16,159 bases of DNA from Propionibacteriaceae bacterium (GTDB lineage Bacteria; Actinomycetota; Actinomycetes; Propionibacteriales; Propionibacteriaceae), in the NCBI GenBank assembly GCA_003153855.1, contig PMBM01000103.1:10792-26950 (forward strand), read 5' to 3'. The translations under genes were made by a program, and so were the position numbers. Position 1 is the stretch's first letter. The number at the start of each line of letters is the position of its first letter. The notes under the pieces were generated by a model. The model ran no database searches. It had not been told where the DNA came from and saw only the letters and a program-made list of their open reading frames with translations. Below are positions 1 through 6,838 of this stretch, piece by piece.

Positions 1-96
1 ATCCCGGGCGCCTCGCGGCCCGAGAGCATCATCGACTCGGCGAAGGCGGCTGACCTGGTCCTCACCGCTGACGAGCTGGCGAAGCTGTCGGCGTGA
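1..96 (+). CDS. aldo/keto reductase, C-terminal end only (partial)
   Basis: The window opens inside a reading frame that gives IPGASRPESIIDSAKAADLV, then LTADELAKLSA and a TGA at 94-96. An 'IPGASRPE' segment followed by a short helix and 'LT.DEL..L' at the extreme C-terminus is the usual ending of aldo/keto reductases, NADPH-dependent TIM-barrel enzymes; the IPG(A/T)xxxE stretch lies in the cofactor-binding region. Only 31 residues are visible, so the substrate cannot be inferred. The stop overlaps the GTG start of the next gene by 4 bp (GTGA), which suggests an operon with translational coupling. The family call rests on one motif. Confidence 0.65.
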   Translation: MPGASRPESIIDSAKAADLVLTADELAKLSA

Positions 97-761
97 CCGA
101 GCGGCTGCACTGGGGCGAGATCGAGGGCTACCTCGCCCGGACCGTTGCCGGCGAGGACGAGATCCTCGCCAGCATTCGGGCGCGGACCGTGGCGGCAGGG
201 CTGCGCCCGATCGAGGTCTCGGGCACGGACGGAGCCCTGCTCGCCCTGTGGTGCCGACTGGTCGGCGCGACGCGGGTCCTGGAGATCGGCACGCTCGGCG
301 GGTACAGCGCGACCTGGCTCGCGCGTGCCGTCGGCGAGCAGGGGAGCGTGACGACGCTCGAGCTCGATCCGCGGGCCGCCGAGCTCGCCGAGGAGAACTG
401 GCGGGTGGCCGGTGTCCACGAACGCATCGAGGTGATCGTCGGCGCGGCCGCGAACACGTTGCAGCTGCTGATCGGCTCGGACACAGAGCCGTACGACCTC
501 GTCTTCATCGACGCCGACAAGAAGAACAACCCGACCTACCTGGAGGCGGCGCTCGCGCTGACCCACCCGGGGTCGCTCATCGTGGTGGACAACGTCGTGC
601 GCGGCGGCCGCATCGTCAGCGACTCCGACGACCCGGACGTCGTCGGGACGCGGCGCGTGCTGGAGATGCTGGGCAGCGACCCGAGGCTCCAGGCCACCGC
701 CGTACAGACCGTGTCGAGCAAGGGCTGGGACGGCTTCGCTGTCGCGTACGTGCTGGGCTGA
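93..761 (+). CDS. SAM-dependent O-methyltransferase (family 3, caffeoyl-CoA OMT-like)
   Basis: A 222-aa class I Rossmann methyltransferase, the usual length for bacterial family-3 O-methyltransferases. Visible motifs are the SAM-binding motif I 'VLEIGTLGGYSA' (about 62-73), the acidic end of strand 2 'LELDP' (89-93), 'VFIDADKK' (137-144, where the Asp residues normally bind a divalent metal) and 'VVDNVVRGG' (164-172). Family members methylate catechol-like or other small hydroxylated aromatics in a Mg-dependent reaction; the substrate here is unknown. The GTG at 93 overlaps the TGA of the preceding aldo/keto reductase, so re-initiation by coupling is likely and no separate SD is expected. It ends at a convergent gap facing the MFS gene. 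The family call is secure, the function is not. Confidence 0.9.
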   Translation: MTERLHWGEIEGYLARTVAGEDEILASIRARTVAAGLRPIEVSGTDGALLALWCRLVGATRVLEIGTLGGYSATWLARAVGEQGSVTTLELDPRAAELAEENWRVAGVHERIEVIVGAAANTLQLLIGSDTEPYDLVFIDADKKNNPTYLEAALALTHPGSLIVVDNVVRGGRIVSDSDDPDVVGTRRVLEMLGSDPRLQATAVQTVSSKGWDGFAVAYVLG

Positions 762-780
762 CGTCTGCGCGACTCGCAGC

Positions 781-928
781 ACCCAGGTTGTGCGGGTTGT
801 CGCCGGCGACGGGTGGCACCGACACGCTGGACCCAGGTTGTGCCGGTTATGGGCGCCTCTGGCGCTCTCAAAGCCTGCCTAACCTGGGTCTAGGACCGCG
901 GAGCTCGTGGCACACGGTCCACAACCTG
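781..928. repeat. cluster of four ACCCAGGTTGTG-type repeats in a convergent intergenic gap
   Basis: Two direct copies, ACCCAGGTTGTGCGGGTTG at 781-799 and ACCCAGGTTGTGCCGGTTA at 831-849, share 17 of 19 bases with a 50-bp period. A third, inverted core (AACCTGGGT, 881-889) and a fourth inverted partial copy (CACAACCTG, 920-928) follow. Copies 2 and 3 can pair as a 9-bp stem, and a small GCGCC-TCT-GGCGC hairpin (853-865) sits between them. The O-methyltransferase (+) and MFS (-) genes converge on this gap, so it may act as a bidirectional terminator, or the repeats may be protein-binding sites. I do not recognise the motif. Confidence 0.6.
853..865. terminator. small hairpin in the convergent gap, possible terminator
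   Basis: GCGCC-TCT-GGCGC is a 5-bp GC-only stem with a 3-nt loop, enclosed by the longer ACCCAGGTT/AACCTGGGT inverted repeat (831-839 and 881-889). It lies 92 bp after the methyltransferase stop and 85 bp after the MFS stop. There is no T-tract, which is common for actinobacterial terminators, so the assignment is weak. Confidence 0.3.
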
Positions 929-949
929 CACAGACCGGGTTCTCGCCGG

Positions 950-2149
950 CTAGTACCGCCTGGCGATCGTCAGGGCCGTGATCGAGAGCGTGACGCCGGT
1001 CACCATCACGAGCACCATGGGCACGGCGGTGGTGCCGCCACCGGCGGAGGCCAGGGGCGCGGCCAGCGCTCCGGCGAGTGACTGGGCGACGCCCTGAACG
1101 GCTGCGGCCGCGCCGGCGATGTGCGTCGCCTTGCTCGCGGCGAGCGCGCCGGCGTTGCCGAAGACGAACGCCTGCGACGCCATGAGGACCATGAAGCCGG
1201 CACACGTCGGGATGAGCGGTGTGCCCCAGAAGAAGACCCCGAGCACGAGCGTGAGGATCGCGAGGCTCGACGACGTGAGACCGATCGCGATGAGCCGTCG
1301 CGGCGCGACCCGTCCCACGAGACGTGAGTTCACGACCGACAGCAGGACCTGCGTGAGCGCCGTCGCCGCGAAGAACAGCGAGAACGCAAGAGGCCGCATG
1401 CCCTTCATGACCTGCAGTACGTACGACGAGTTCGCGATGTAGGCCATCATCCCGAAGGCGGAGAACGCGCTCGTGAGCATGTAGGCGAGGAAGGGCCGGA
1501 TCTGTACGACCTCGACGATGCCCGCCAGCGACTTCCGCAGTCCGCCGGAGTGGCGGCGTTCAGGCGCGAGCGTCTCGGGGATGTTGAAGGCGGCCGTGGC
1601 GACCATCAGGGCGCCGAAGATGACGAGCGTCCAGAACACTGCGCGCCAGTTGGCGACGGTGAGCACGAGTGCGCCGACGACCGGCGCGATCATCGGCGCG
1701 AGGCCGCCGATGGCCTGCATCACGGACATGACCTTCGCGAGCATCGTCCCGTGCGCGACGTCGACGATGACAGCGCGAGCGACCGCGGCTGCGATGCCTC
1801 CACCGAAGCCCTGTACGACGCGGGCGGCGATCAGCCAGTAGACCGAGGGCGAGAGCGCGCAGCCGATGGCGCCCAGCGTGCAGATGGCACCGCCGACGAG
1901 GATCGGTACGCGGCGTCCGCGCTGGTCGGACCACGGGCCACCCACCAGCTGGCCGAGCGCGAACCCGAGGAAGAACGTCGTGAGCGTGAGCCCAACGAGC
2001 GACGCCGTCGTGCCGAGGTCGCCGACGACGCGCGGGAAGGCCGGCGTGTACATGTCCGTCGCGAACGGCGGGATCGCCGTCTGGATGGCGATCGTCCCGA
2101 TCAGAACTGCCGTGAGCGGGATGGCCCCGGCAGGGCGGACGTCGGACAC
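950..2149 (-). CDS. Bcr/CflA-family drug-resistance MFS transporter
   Basis: A 399-aa polytopic membrane protein of the DHA1 major facilitator type, expected to export small drugs or metabolites in exchange for protons. Numbered from the chosen start, 'TDMYTPAFP' (31-39) in TM1 is the Bcr/CflA signature with its membrane Asp (D32). The MFS motif A is 'GQLVGGPWSDQRGRR' (66-80), followed by 'RVVQGFGGGIAAAVARAVIVD' (110-130) as in the family. About 12 hydrophobic segments are visible. The frame is open up to a GTG at 2185, but that codon has no ribosome-binding site, while the GTG at 2149 follows GAAGGGA with 6 nt spacing, so I start there. A TAGACT -10 at 2215-2220 would give a leader of about 60 nt. 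It is last in a run of four minus-strand genes. The substrate is unknown. Confidence 0.88.
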   Translation of the reverse strand: MSDVRPAGAIPLTAVLIGTIAIQTAIPPFATDMYTPAFPRVVGDLGTTASLVGLTLTTFFLGFALGQLVGGPWSDQRGRRVPILVGGAICTLGAIGCALSPSVYWLIAARVVQGFGGGIAAAVARAVIVDVAHGTMLAKVMSVMQAIGGLAPMIAPVVGALVLTVANWRAVFWTLVIFGALMVATAAFNIPETLAPERRHSGGLRKSLAGIVEVVQIRPFLAYMLTSAFSAFGMMAYIANSSYVLQVMKGMRPLAFSLFFAATALTQVLLSVVNSRLVGRVAPRRLIAIGLTSSSLAILTLVLGVFFWGTPLIPTCAGFMVLMASQAFVFGNAGALAASKATHIAGAAAAVQGVAQSLAGALAAPLASAGGGTTAVPMVLVMVTGVTLSITALTIARRY

Positions 2150-2214
2150 GTGGTGTCCCTTCGGGACCGGCGCTTCGGTCGGCACGGCGCCGCCCGTGGA
2201 CCTGGGTCTCGGGG

Positions 2215-2220
2215 AGTCTA
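2215..2220 (-). promoter_or_regulatory. candidate -10 box (TAGACT) upstream of the MFS gene
   Basis: Read on the minus strand, TAGACT matches the actinobacterial -10 consensus TAnnnT. It lies 65 bp before the preferred GTG start, with no convincing -35. The predicted transcription start falls next to an ACCCAGGT element (complement of 2200-2208) resembling the repeats found beyond the 3' end of the same gene. Weak but plausible. Confidence 0.35.
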
Positions 2221-2308
2221 TCGAGGGCTGCGCGCCGTACGGACGACCGGGTTCGTGAGGTCGGAAGAGGTCGGCGACGGAGGTCCCGACAGGTCCTGAC
2301 GTCCCGGG

Positions 2309-3175
2309 TCAGACCTCGACGTACGTCGGACGGGTCTCCAGCTTGTCCTTGCCGCAGGAGAGCTGACGCTCACGGCCCTCCTGCTTCTCGATCCTGACGT
2401 CGACGCTCGCGTCCCCGCTGCGCCAGGTCGAGGTCGTACGGTCACCCTCGACCTTCGTCTCCACGAGGCCGAGGCTGCCGTCGCGAATGCCCAAGCGGGC
2501 GCGAGCCACCACCTCTGCTGCCTGCAGGGCGGGCGCGTACGTCGTGCGGCCGCGCATGAGGTCGGCGACCACCTCGCCGCGCTCGATGGCGCGCGCGAGC
2601 TCGGCGACCCGGTCGCTGGTGACACGTCCGTAGATGACCTGGCTCGGCAGCGCGAGGCACGTCGGCGCGAAGCGGTGCCCGCCGAGATGGGTGGTCTCCC
2701 AGATCCGATCCTGGTCGGCCACACCGAGCAGGTCGTCGACCAGCGGCCGTCCGAGGCGCGCGCAGCAGGCGTCGCGGCGGGCGTGGGTACAGACCAGGAT
2801 CAGCCACGGCTCGTACGACCATCCGGCGGGGAGCTCGCCTCGAGTCAGCGCCGCGATTGCGTCGGCGAGGGTCGTCGCGGAGGGGAGCCCGGCCGTACGG
2901 GTCACGGCGACCCGGCCCGACGTCGACACGATCACGTACGGGCTGTCCGGGATCCCGGTGCGGGCTGCACGGAACGGCGCTGGGCGGCGTACGAGCGCGA
3001 TGGACGCGTCGAGCTCGTCCAGCTCGGCGGCGTAGTTGAGGTCCAGCGCTTCCATCGGCGAGGCCGGCCAGGGGCCGAGGTGCTCGAGGAACACATGGGT
3101 GTTCGCTAGGGGGGCACTGCCGGGAAGGGCCTCATCGGCGTTCAGCTCGGCGCACCAGCGCTCGTCAACGACCAC
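2309..3175 (-). CDS. sucrase/ferredoxin-like (Apd1-type) thioredoxin-fold [2Fe-2S] protein
   Basis: A 288-aa soluble protein of the sucrase/ferredoxin-like family, which has a thioredoxin-like ferredoxin domain. The cluster ligands of the yeast homologues Apd1/Aim32 are two Cys and two His. Here C129 and C138 sit in 'CTHARRDACC' with the 9-residue spacing, and H163 and H167 in 'HLGGHRFAPT' with the 4-residue spacing. A bis-histidinyl, non-Rieske [2Fe-2S] cluster and an electron-transfer role in the cytoplasm are therefore likely; the partner is unknown. The old 'sucrase' name carries no functional weight. The start is GTG at 3175 after GGAG with 7 nt spacing. Extra cysteines (C8, C137, C173, C274) are present. 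The gene begins 53 bp after the VOC gene stop, so co-transcription is plausible. Confidence 0.88.
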   Translation of the reverse strand: MVVDERWCAELNADEALPGSAPLANTHVFLEHLGPWPASPMEALDLNYAAELDELDASIALVRRPAPFRAARTGIPDSPYVIVSTSGRVAVTRTAGLPSATTLADAIAALTRGELPAGWSYEPWLILVCTHARRDACCARLGRPLVDDLLGVADQDRIWETTHLGGHRFAPTCLALPSQVIYGRVTSDRVAELARAIERGEVVADLMRGRTTYAPALQAAEVVARARLGIRDGSLGLVETKVEGDRTTSTWRSGDASVDVRIEKQEGRERQLSCGKDKLETRPTYVEV

Positions 3176-3228
3176 CCGCAGACTCCATCACATCGCGCCA
3201 AGGATCGCAGATGCGACGCGTCGAGGAG

Positions 3229-3609
3229 TCAGGCGTCGGGACCTGCGTTGTGGACGACGGCCTCGACGTTGTTGCCGTCGGGATCGCGCACGAAGGCCCC
3301 GTAGTAGCCGGGGTGGTACTCGGGCCAGAGCCTCGGCTCGTGCAGGCTCTCGGCGCCGACCCCGATCGCCGCGGCATAGAACGCCCGTACGGCCGCCGGG
3401 TCCTTCGCGATGAACGCCAGGTGGACCTCGCGGTTGGGGCCGACACCAGGGAACGTGCCGATCCAGAACGTCGGCTTGCCGTCGGTTCCGTAGCCGGCCC
3501 CGAAGTCACCATCCATCACCACGGAGTAGCCGAGCACCGGCAGCACTGTGTCGTAGAACGTCCTGGCAGCGGCAAGGTCCGAACAGTTGATCCCCACATG
3601 ATCGAGCAT
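3229..3609 (-). CDS. VOC-superfamily protein (glyoxalase/bleomycin-resistance/dioxygenase fold)
   Basis: A 126-aa single VOC module pair: 'MLDHVGINCSDLAAARTFYD' opens the first beta-alpha-beta unit and 'YYGAFVRDPDGNNVEAVVH' (102-120) closes the second, as in most small VOC proteins. Candidate metal ligands by position are H4, H63 and E116. Members range from glyoxalase I-like isomerases to antibiotic-binding proteins, and no motif decides between them. The frame is open 25 codons further upstream (to 3684), but the domain starts exactly at ATG 3609. That ATG has a TAGCGT -10 box 7 nt upstream and no good SD, so a leaderless transcript is likely. Its upstream neighbour, the AI-2E gene, ends 49 bp before it. 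Confidence 0.85.
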   Translation of the reverse strand: MLDHVGINCSDLAAARTFYDTVLPVLGYSVVMDGDFGAGYGTDGKPTFWIGTFPGVGPNREVHLAFIAKDPAAVRAFYAAAIGVGAESLHEPRLWPEYHPGYYGAFVRDPDGNNVEAVVHNAGPDA

Positions 3610-3616
3610 GGATCCG

Positions 3617-3622
3617 ACGCTA
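3617..3622 (-). promoter_or_regulatory. leaderless-type -10 box (TAGCGT) of the VOC gene
   Basis: On the minus strand TAGCGT is followed by 7 nt (CGGATCC) and the ATG at 3609. TAnnnT placed 6-7 nt before the transcription start is the actinobacterial -10, so the mRNA probably begins at or next to the A of the ATG. A 10-bp perfect palindrome, TTCGGCCGAA (3641-3650), lies just upstream near the -35 position and could be an operator. Confidence 0.45.
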
Positions 3623-3658
3623 TAGCGGCAGCCGGACAATTTCGGCCGAACCGGGCAC

Positions 3659-5326
3659 TCAGTCCTCGGCGTGGGTGACGGCACCTGTCCAGTACGGAGT
3701 CGCGCTCTTCTGGAACACCGGCCAGTCGTCGGCCGGCTCGTCCTCGACGTCGCTCAGCCGGGCATCCTCGTCGGGCCGCGCCCGACGCGGTACGTCCTCA
3801 GGCTCGGGTTCCTCGGCCAGCGCCCCGGACTCCTCGTCAGCCTGCGGAACGTCCGCCACGGCTAGGGCCTCGGGCGCCACTGGTGGCTCCGCTGCCGCAG
3901 GCTCGTCGACCGGCGAGTCGTCGTTCACCGCTGGCTCAGCCTCGTCGGACGGCAGAGGCTCCTCAGCCGAAGGCTCCACGGCGCCCGCAGGCTCATCGAT
4001 GAGGTGCGCAGCGCCCGGCTGATCCGAGAGGTCCTCGTCGTCGGGCTCCAGCGCCGACCGCCGGGGGACGACGGACTCGTGAACCTCGGCTTCGGCCTCC
4101 GGCTCCTCACCCAATGAGTGCCGCGGCTGGTCCTCGAGCACGTCTGCATCCTCGGCCGGCACCGCCTGAGCGACCGGCGGGTCGAGCGGAGCGGGCCCCT
4201 CCTCGACGAGTACCGGCTCCTCGGAGCTCGTCCTGGGGTTCGACGCGATCAGGGCGTTGAGCCACCGCGCCTCGGGATCCGCGTCGACGACCAGTGCCTT
4301 CACGAACAGCGTCGCGGGCAGGGCGAGAAGAGCGCCCAACGGCCCCAGCACGACCGCCCACACGAGCAGTGAGAGGAACGAGACCGTACTGGTCACACCG
4401 ACGGCCTCCCCGGCCACCTTCGGCTGTACGACCCCCTGGATGACGAAGTTCAGCACCCCGTACAGCACGATGACGAACACCGCACCCCACGGACCCTTCG
4501 CCAGGAGGCCCATCACCGCGGCTGGCACGAGGCCGATGACGAAGCCGATGTTGGGGATGTAGTTGGTGACGAACGCCAGGACGGCCCAGACGATGGCCAG
4601 CGGGATCCCGTACGCAGCCAGCCCGACCCACGTCAGCGTCGACACGATGAGGCCGAACACGGTCGAGGTGACCCAGTACTTGCGGACGCCCTGCGCGAAG
4701 GAGTTCAGGGCGAGGACGAGCATGGGGTTGTGGCGCTCCCCCAGACGCACCAGGCGTGTCTCGAAGTCGACCGAGTCGACGACCATGAACAGCAGCACGG
4801 TGATGACGACGACGAACAGCGACACCGCGCCGCCGACGTTGGACAGCAGCGACCCGACGACGCTCACGACGCTGCCGGGGTTGATCGACTTCAGCTGGTC
4901 GATGATCTGCGTGCTCGTCACGCCGAACTGGGCGGCGAGGTTCAGCGCCTGGTCGTACATGGTCTGGAACTGGGGCTTGTACTGCGGGATCTCCTGTACG
5001 AACAGGGACGCGGCCCAGCCGATGGCCCAGAACAGCAGCCCGATGATGACGATGGCGAGCAGTCCGGACAGGATCGCCGCGAGCACGCGGTGGACGCGGC
5101 GCGACAGGAAGCGCTGCACGGGCCAGACCACGATCATGAGGTTGAGGGCCAGGAAGAAGGGGCCGACGATGCGGGACAGCTGCGACAGTCCGAGGAGGAG
5201 CACCACGACCGCGGCAGCCCCCACGGCGAGTCGTAAGGCTCGGTGCGACCCTTGTCCGGGCGCAGCGGCAGGAGTGTCGAAGCCAGTCATACGCCCCATG
5301 GTGCCGTAGGTGGGACGAGGACGCAT
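3659..5326 (-). CDS. AI-2E/PerM-family membrane permease with a long acidic C-terminal tail
   Basis: A 555-aa protein. Residues about 31-345 form the AI-2E transporter (PerM/TqsA-like) core: an N-terminal TM pair (32-73), TM segments near 81-110 and 162-183, then 'FVTNYIPNIGFVIGLVPAAVMGLL' (252-275), 'QPKVAGEAVGV' (301-311) and 'LGPLGALLALP' (327-337), all diagnostic. Family members have been linked to autoinducer-2 export and to Na+/Li+-H+ antiport; the substrate here is unknown. Residues 366-555 are a low-complexity tail with about 29% Asp+Glu plus Ala/Pro, ending in an aromatic 'DWPVFQKSATPYWTG' stretch. The frame stays open to 6007, but that part only shadows fumC on the other strand. I start at ATG 5326, which follows GGGAG with 6 nt spacing; ATG 5290 (MTGFD) is the alternative. 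Confidence 0.87.
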   Translation of the reverse strand: MRPRPTYGTMGRMTGFDTPAAAPGQGSHRALRLAVGAAAVVVLLLGLSQLSRIVGPFFLALNLMIVVWPVQRFLSRRVHRVLAAILSGLLAIVIIGLLFWAIGWAASLFVQEIPQYKPQFQTMYDQALNLAAQFGVTSTQIIDQLKSINPGSVVSVVGSLLSNVGGAVSLFVVVITVLLFMVVDSVDFETRLVRLGERHNPMLVLALNSFAQGVRKYWVTSTVFGLIVSTLTWVGLAAYGIPLAIVWAVLAFVTNYIPNIGFVIGLVPAAVMGLLAKGPWGAVFVIVLYGVLNFVIQGVVQPKVAGEAVGVTSTVSFLSLLVWAVVLGPLGALLALPATLFVKALVVDADPEARWLNALIASNPRTSSEEPVLVEEGPAPLDPPVAQAVPAEDADVLEDQPRHSLGEEPEAEAEVHESVVPRRSALEPDDEDLSDQPGAAHLIDEPAGAVEPSAEEPLPSDEAEPAVNDDSPVDEPAAAEPPVAPEALAVADVPQADEESGALAEEPEPEDVPRRARPDEDARLSDVEDEPADDWPVFQKSATPYWTGAVTHAED

Positions 5327-5402
5327 CGTCGGCTCCCGCGATGTGGCGTACGGAGTCGTGAGCGGCATGCCCCCTCCCCTGATCTGCGGAGCGCCTGAGC
5401 AA

Positions 5403-5408
5403 TAGACT
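5403..5408 (+). promoter_or_regulatory. leaderless-type -10 box (TAGACT) of fumC
   Basis: TAGACT followed by 6 nt (TCGGCC) and the ATG at 5415. There is no SD before the start, so the message probably begins at the ATG. The 88-bp region 5327-5414 also has to hold the promoter of the divergent AI-2E gene. Confidence 0.5.
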
Positions 5409-5414
5409 TCGGCC

Positions 5415-6809
5415 ATGACGACGTACCGCCAAGAGTCAGACACCATGGGCACGTTGGAGGTCGACGCCAGCAAGTACTGGGGCGCGCAGACCGAGCGCAG
5501 CGTGCACAACTTCCCGATCGGCCGGGACACGTTCGTGTGGGGCCGCGCGATCATCCGCGCGCTGGGCATCCTCAAGAAGGGCGCCGCCCAGGCGAACGCG
5601 GAGCTGGGCGAGCTGCCGCCGGACATCGCCGACCTCATCGTGCAGGCAGCCGACGAGGTGATCGAGGGCAGGCTCGACGAGCACTTCCCGCTGGTCGTGT
5701 TCCAGACCGGCAGCGGCACCCAGAGCAACATGAACGCCAACGAGGTCATTTCGAACCGCGCGATCGAGCTGGCCGGCGGGGTCATGGGCAGCAAGAGCCC
5801 CGTACATCCCAACGACCACGTGAACCGCGGCCAGTCGAGCAACGACACCTTCCCGACAGCCATGCACATCGCGGTCGTGCTCGAGCTGAACGAGCGTCTG
5901 TACTCGTCCGTCACCACCCTGCGCAACACGCTGGCGGCGAAGTCCGAGGAGTACGCCGGCATCGTCAAGGTCGGCCGTACGCACCTGCAGGACGCCACGC
6001 CGATCACCCTCGGCCAGGAGATCAGCGGCTGGGTCGCCCAGCTCGACTACGCGCTCGGCGAGGTGAAGCACGCCGGCGAGGGTCTGCTCGACCTCGCCAT
6101 CGGCGGCACGGCGGTCGGCACCGGCCTCAACGCGCACCCGAAGTTCGGCGATCTCGCGGCCAAGAAGTACGAGGCGGAGACGGGCTACGCGTTCCGCAGC
6201 GCCGCCAACAAGTTCGCGGCGCTCAGCGCCCACGACGCCCTCGTACAGACCTCTGCCTCGTTGCGCACGCTCGCGGGCGCGCTCATGAAGATGGCCAACG
6301 ACGTCCGCTGGCTCGCGTCTGGCCCGCGCAACGGCATCGGCGAGATCAACATCCCGGAGAACGAGCCCGGCTCGAGCATCATGCCCGGCAAGGTGAACCC
6401 GACCCAGTCCGAGGCCATGACGATGGTCGCGACCCGCGTCTTCGGCAACGACGCCACCGTCGGCTTCGCCGGCAGCCAGGGGAACTTCCAGCTCAACGTG
6501 TTCAAGCCGGTCATGGTGCACGCGGTGCTCGAGAGCATCCGCCTCATCAGTGACTCGTGCCTGGCGTTCAACGACAACTGCGCGGTCGGCATCGAGCCCA
6601 ACCTGCCGAAGATCAAAGAGAACCTCGACAAGAACCTCATGCAGGTCACAGCCCTCAATCGCCACATCGGCTATGACAAGGCTGCCAAGATTGCGAAGAA
6701 GGCCCACAAGGAGGGGAGCAGCCTGCGACAGGCTGCGCTCGAGCTCGGGTACGTCACCGAGGCCGAGTTCACCGAGTGGGTCGTCCCGTTGGACATGACA
6801 CACAACTGA
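5415..6809 (+). CDS. fumC: class II fumarate hydratase
   Basis: A 464-aa enzyme that interconverts fumarate and L-malate in the TCA cycle; it needs no iron-sulfur cluster and is an oxygen-stable cytosolic homotetramer. The superfamily signature '[11 protein letters not shown]' is at 319-329, with S320, K326 and N328 matching E. coli FumC S318, K324 and N326. '[16 protein letters not shown]' (187-202) holds H190, the counterpart of catalytic H188. '[13 protein letters not shown]' (98-110) and '[14 protein letters not shown]' (131-144) are the fumarase-type substrate loops that separate it from aspartase and argininosuccinate lyase. The N-terminus '[23 protein letters not shown]' fits ATG 5415, which follows a TAGACT -10 by 6 nt. 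A 287-aa gene of unknown function follows after 29 bp, probably in the same transcript. Confidence 0.97.
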   Translation: MTTYRQESDTMGTLEVDASKYWGAQTERSVHNFPIGRDTFVWGRAIIRALGILKKGAAQANAELGELPPDIADLIVQAADEVIEGRLDEHFPLVVFQTGSGTQSNMNANEVISNRAIELAGGVMGSKSPVHPNDHVNRGQSSNDTFPTAMHIAVVLELNERLYSSVTTLRNTLAAKSEEYAGIVKVGRTHLQDATPITLGQEISGWVAQLDYALGEVKHAGEGLLDLAIGGTAVGTGLNAHPKFGDLAAKKYEAETGYAFRSAANKFAALSAHDALVQTSASLRTLAGALMKMANDVRWLASGPRNGIGEINIPENEPGSSIMPGKVNPTQSEAMTMVATRVFGNDATVGFAGSQGNFQLNVFKPVMVHAVLESIRLISDSCLAFNDNCAVGIEPNLPKIKENLDKNLMQVTALNRHIGYDKAAKIAKKAHKEGSSLRQAALELGYVTEAEFTEWVVPLDMTHN

Positions 6810-6838
6810 TTCCGTACGTCAGTGCCTAGGAGGCCGTG

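Noticed and set aside
915..925. Possible DnaA box in GGTCCACAA near the repeat cluster
   Set aside because: Only 7 of 9 positions match TTGTCCACA and there is no dnaA, dnaN or AT-rich unwinding region nearby. The match comes from the ACCCAGGTT-type repeat.
5327..6007. N-terminal extension of the AI-2E permease frame to 6007
   Set aside because: This part lies fully antisense to fumC and reads as low-complexity Ser/Thr/Arg. A good SD (GGGAG) precedes ATG 5326, and the domain begins after it.
5436..6803. 455-codon open frame antisense to fumC on the minus strand
   Set aside because: Its amino-acid composition (runs of Arg, Ala, Val, Leu, Asp) is that of a GC-rich shadow, no start site is supported, and fumC on the other strand is unambiguous.
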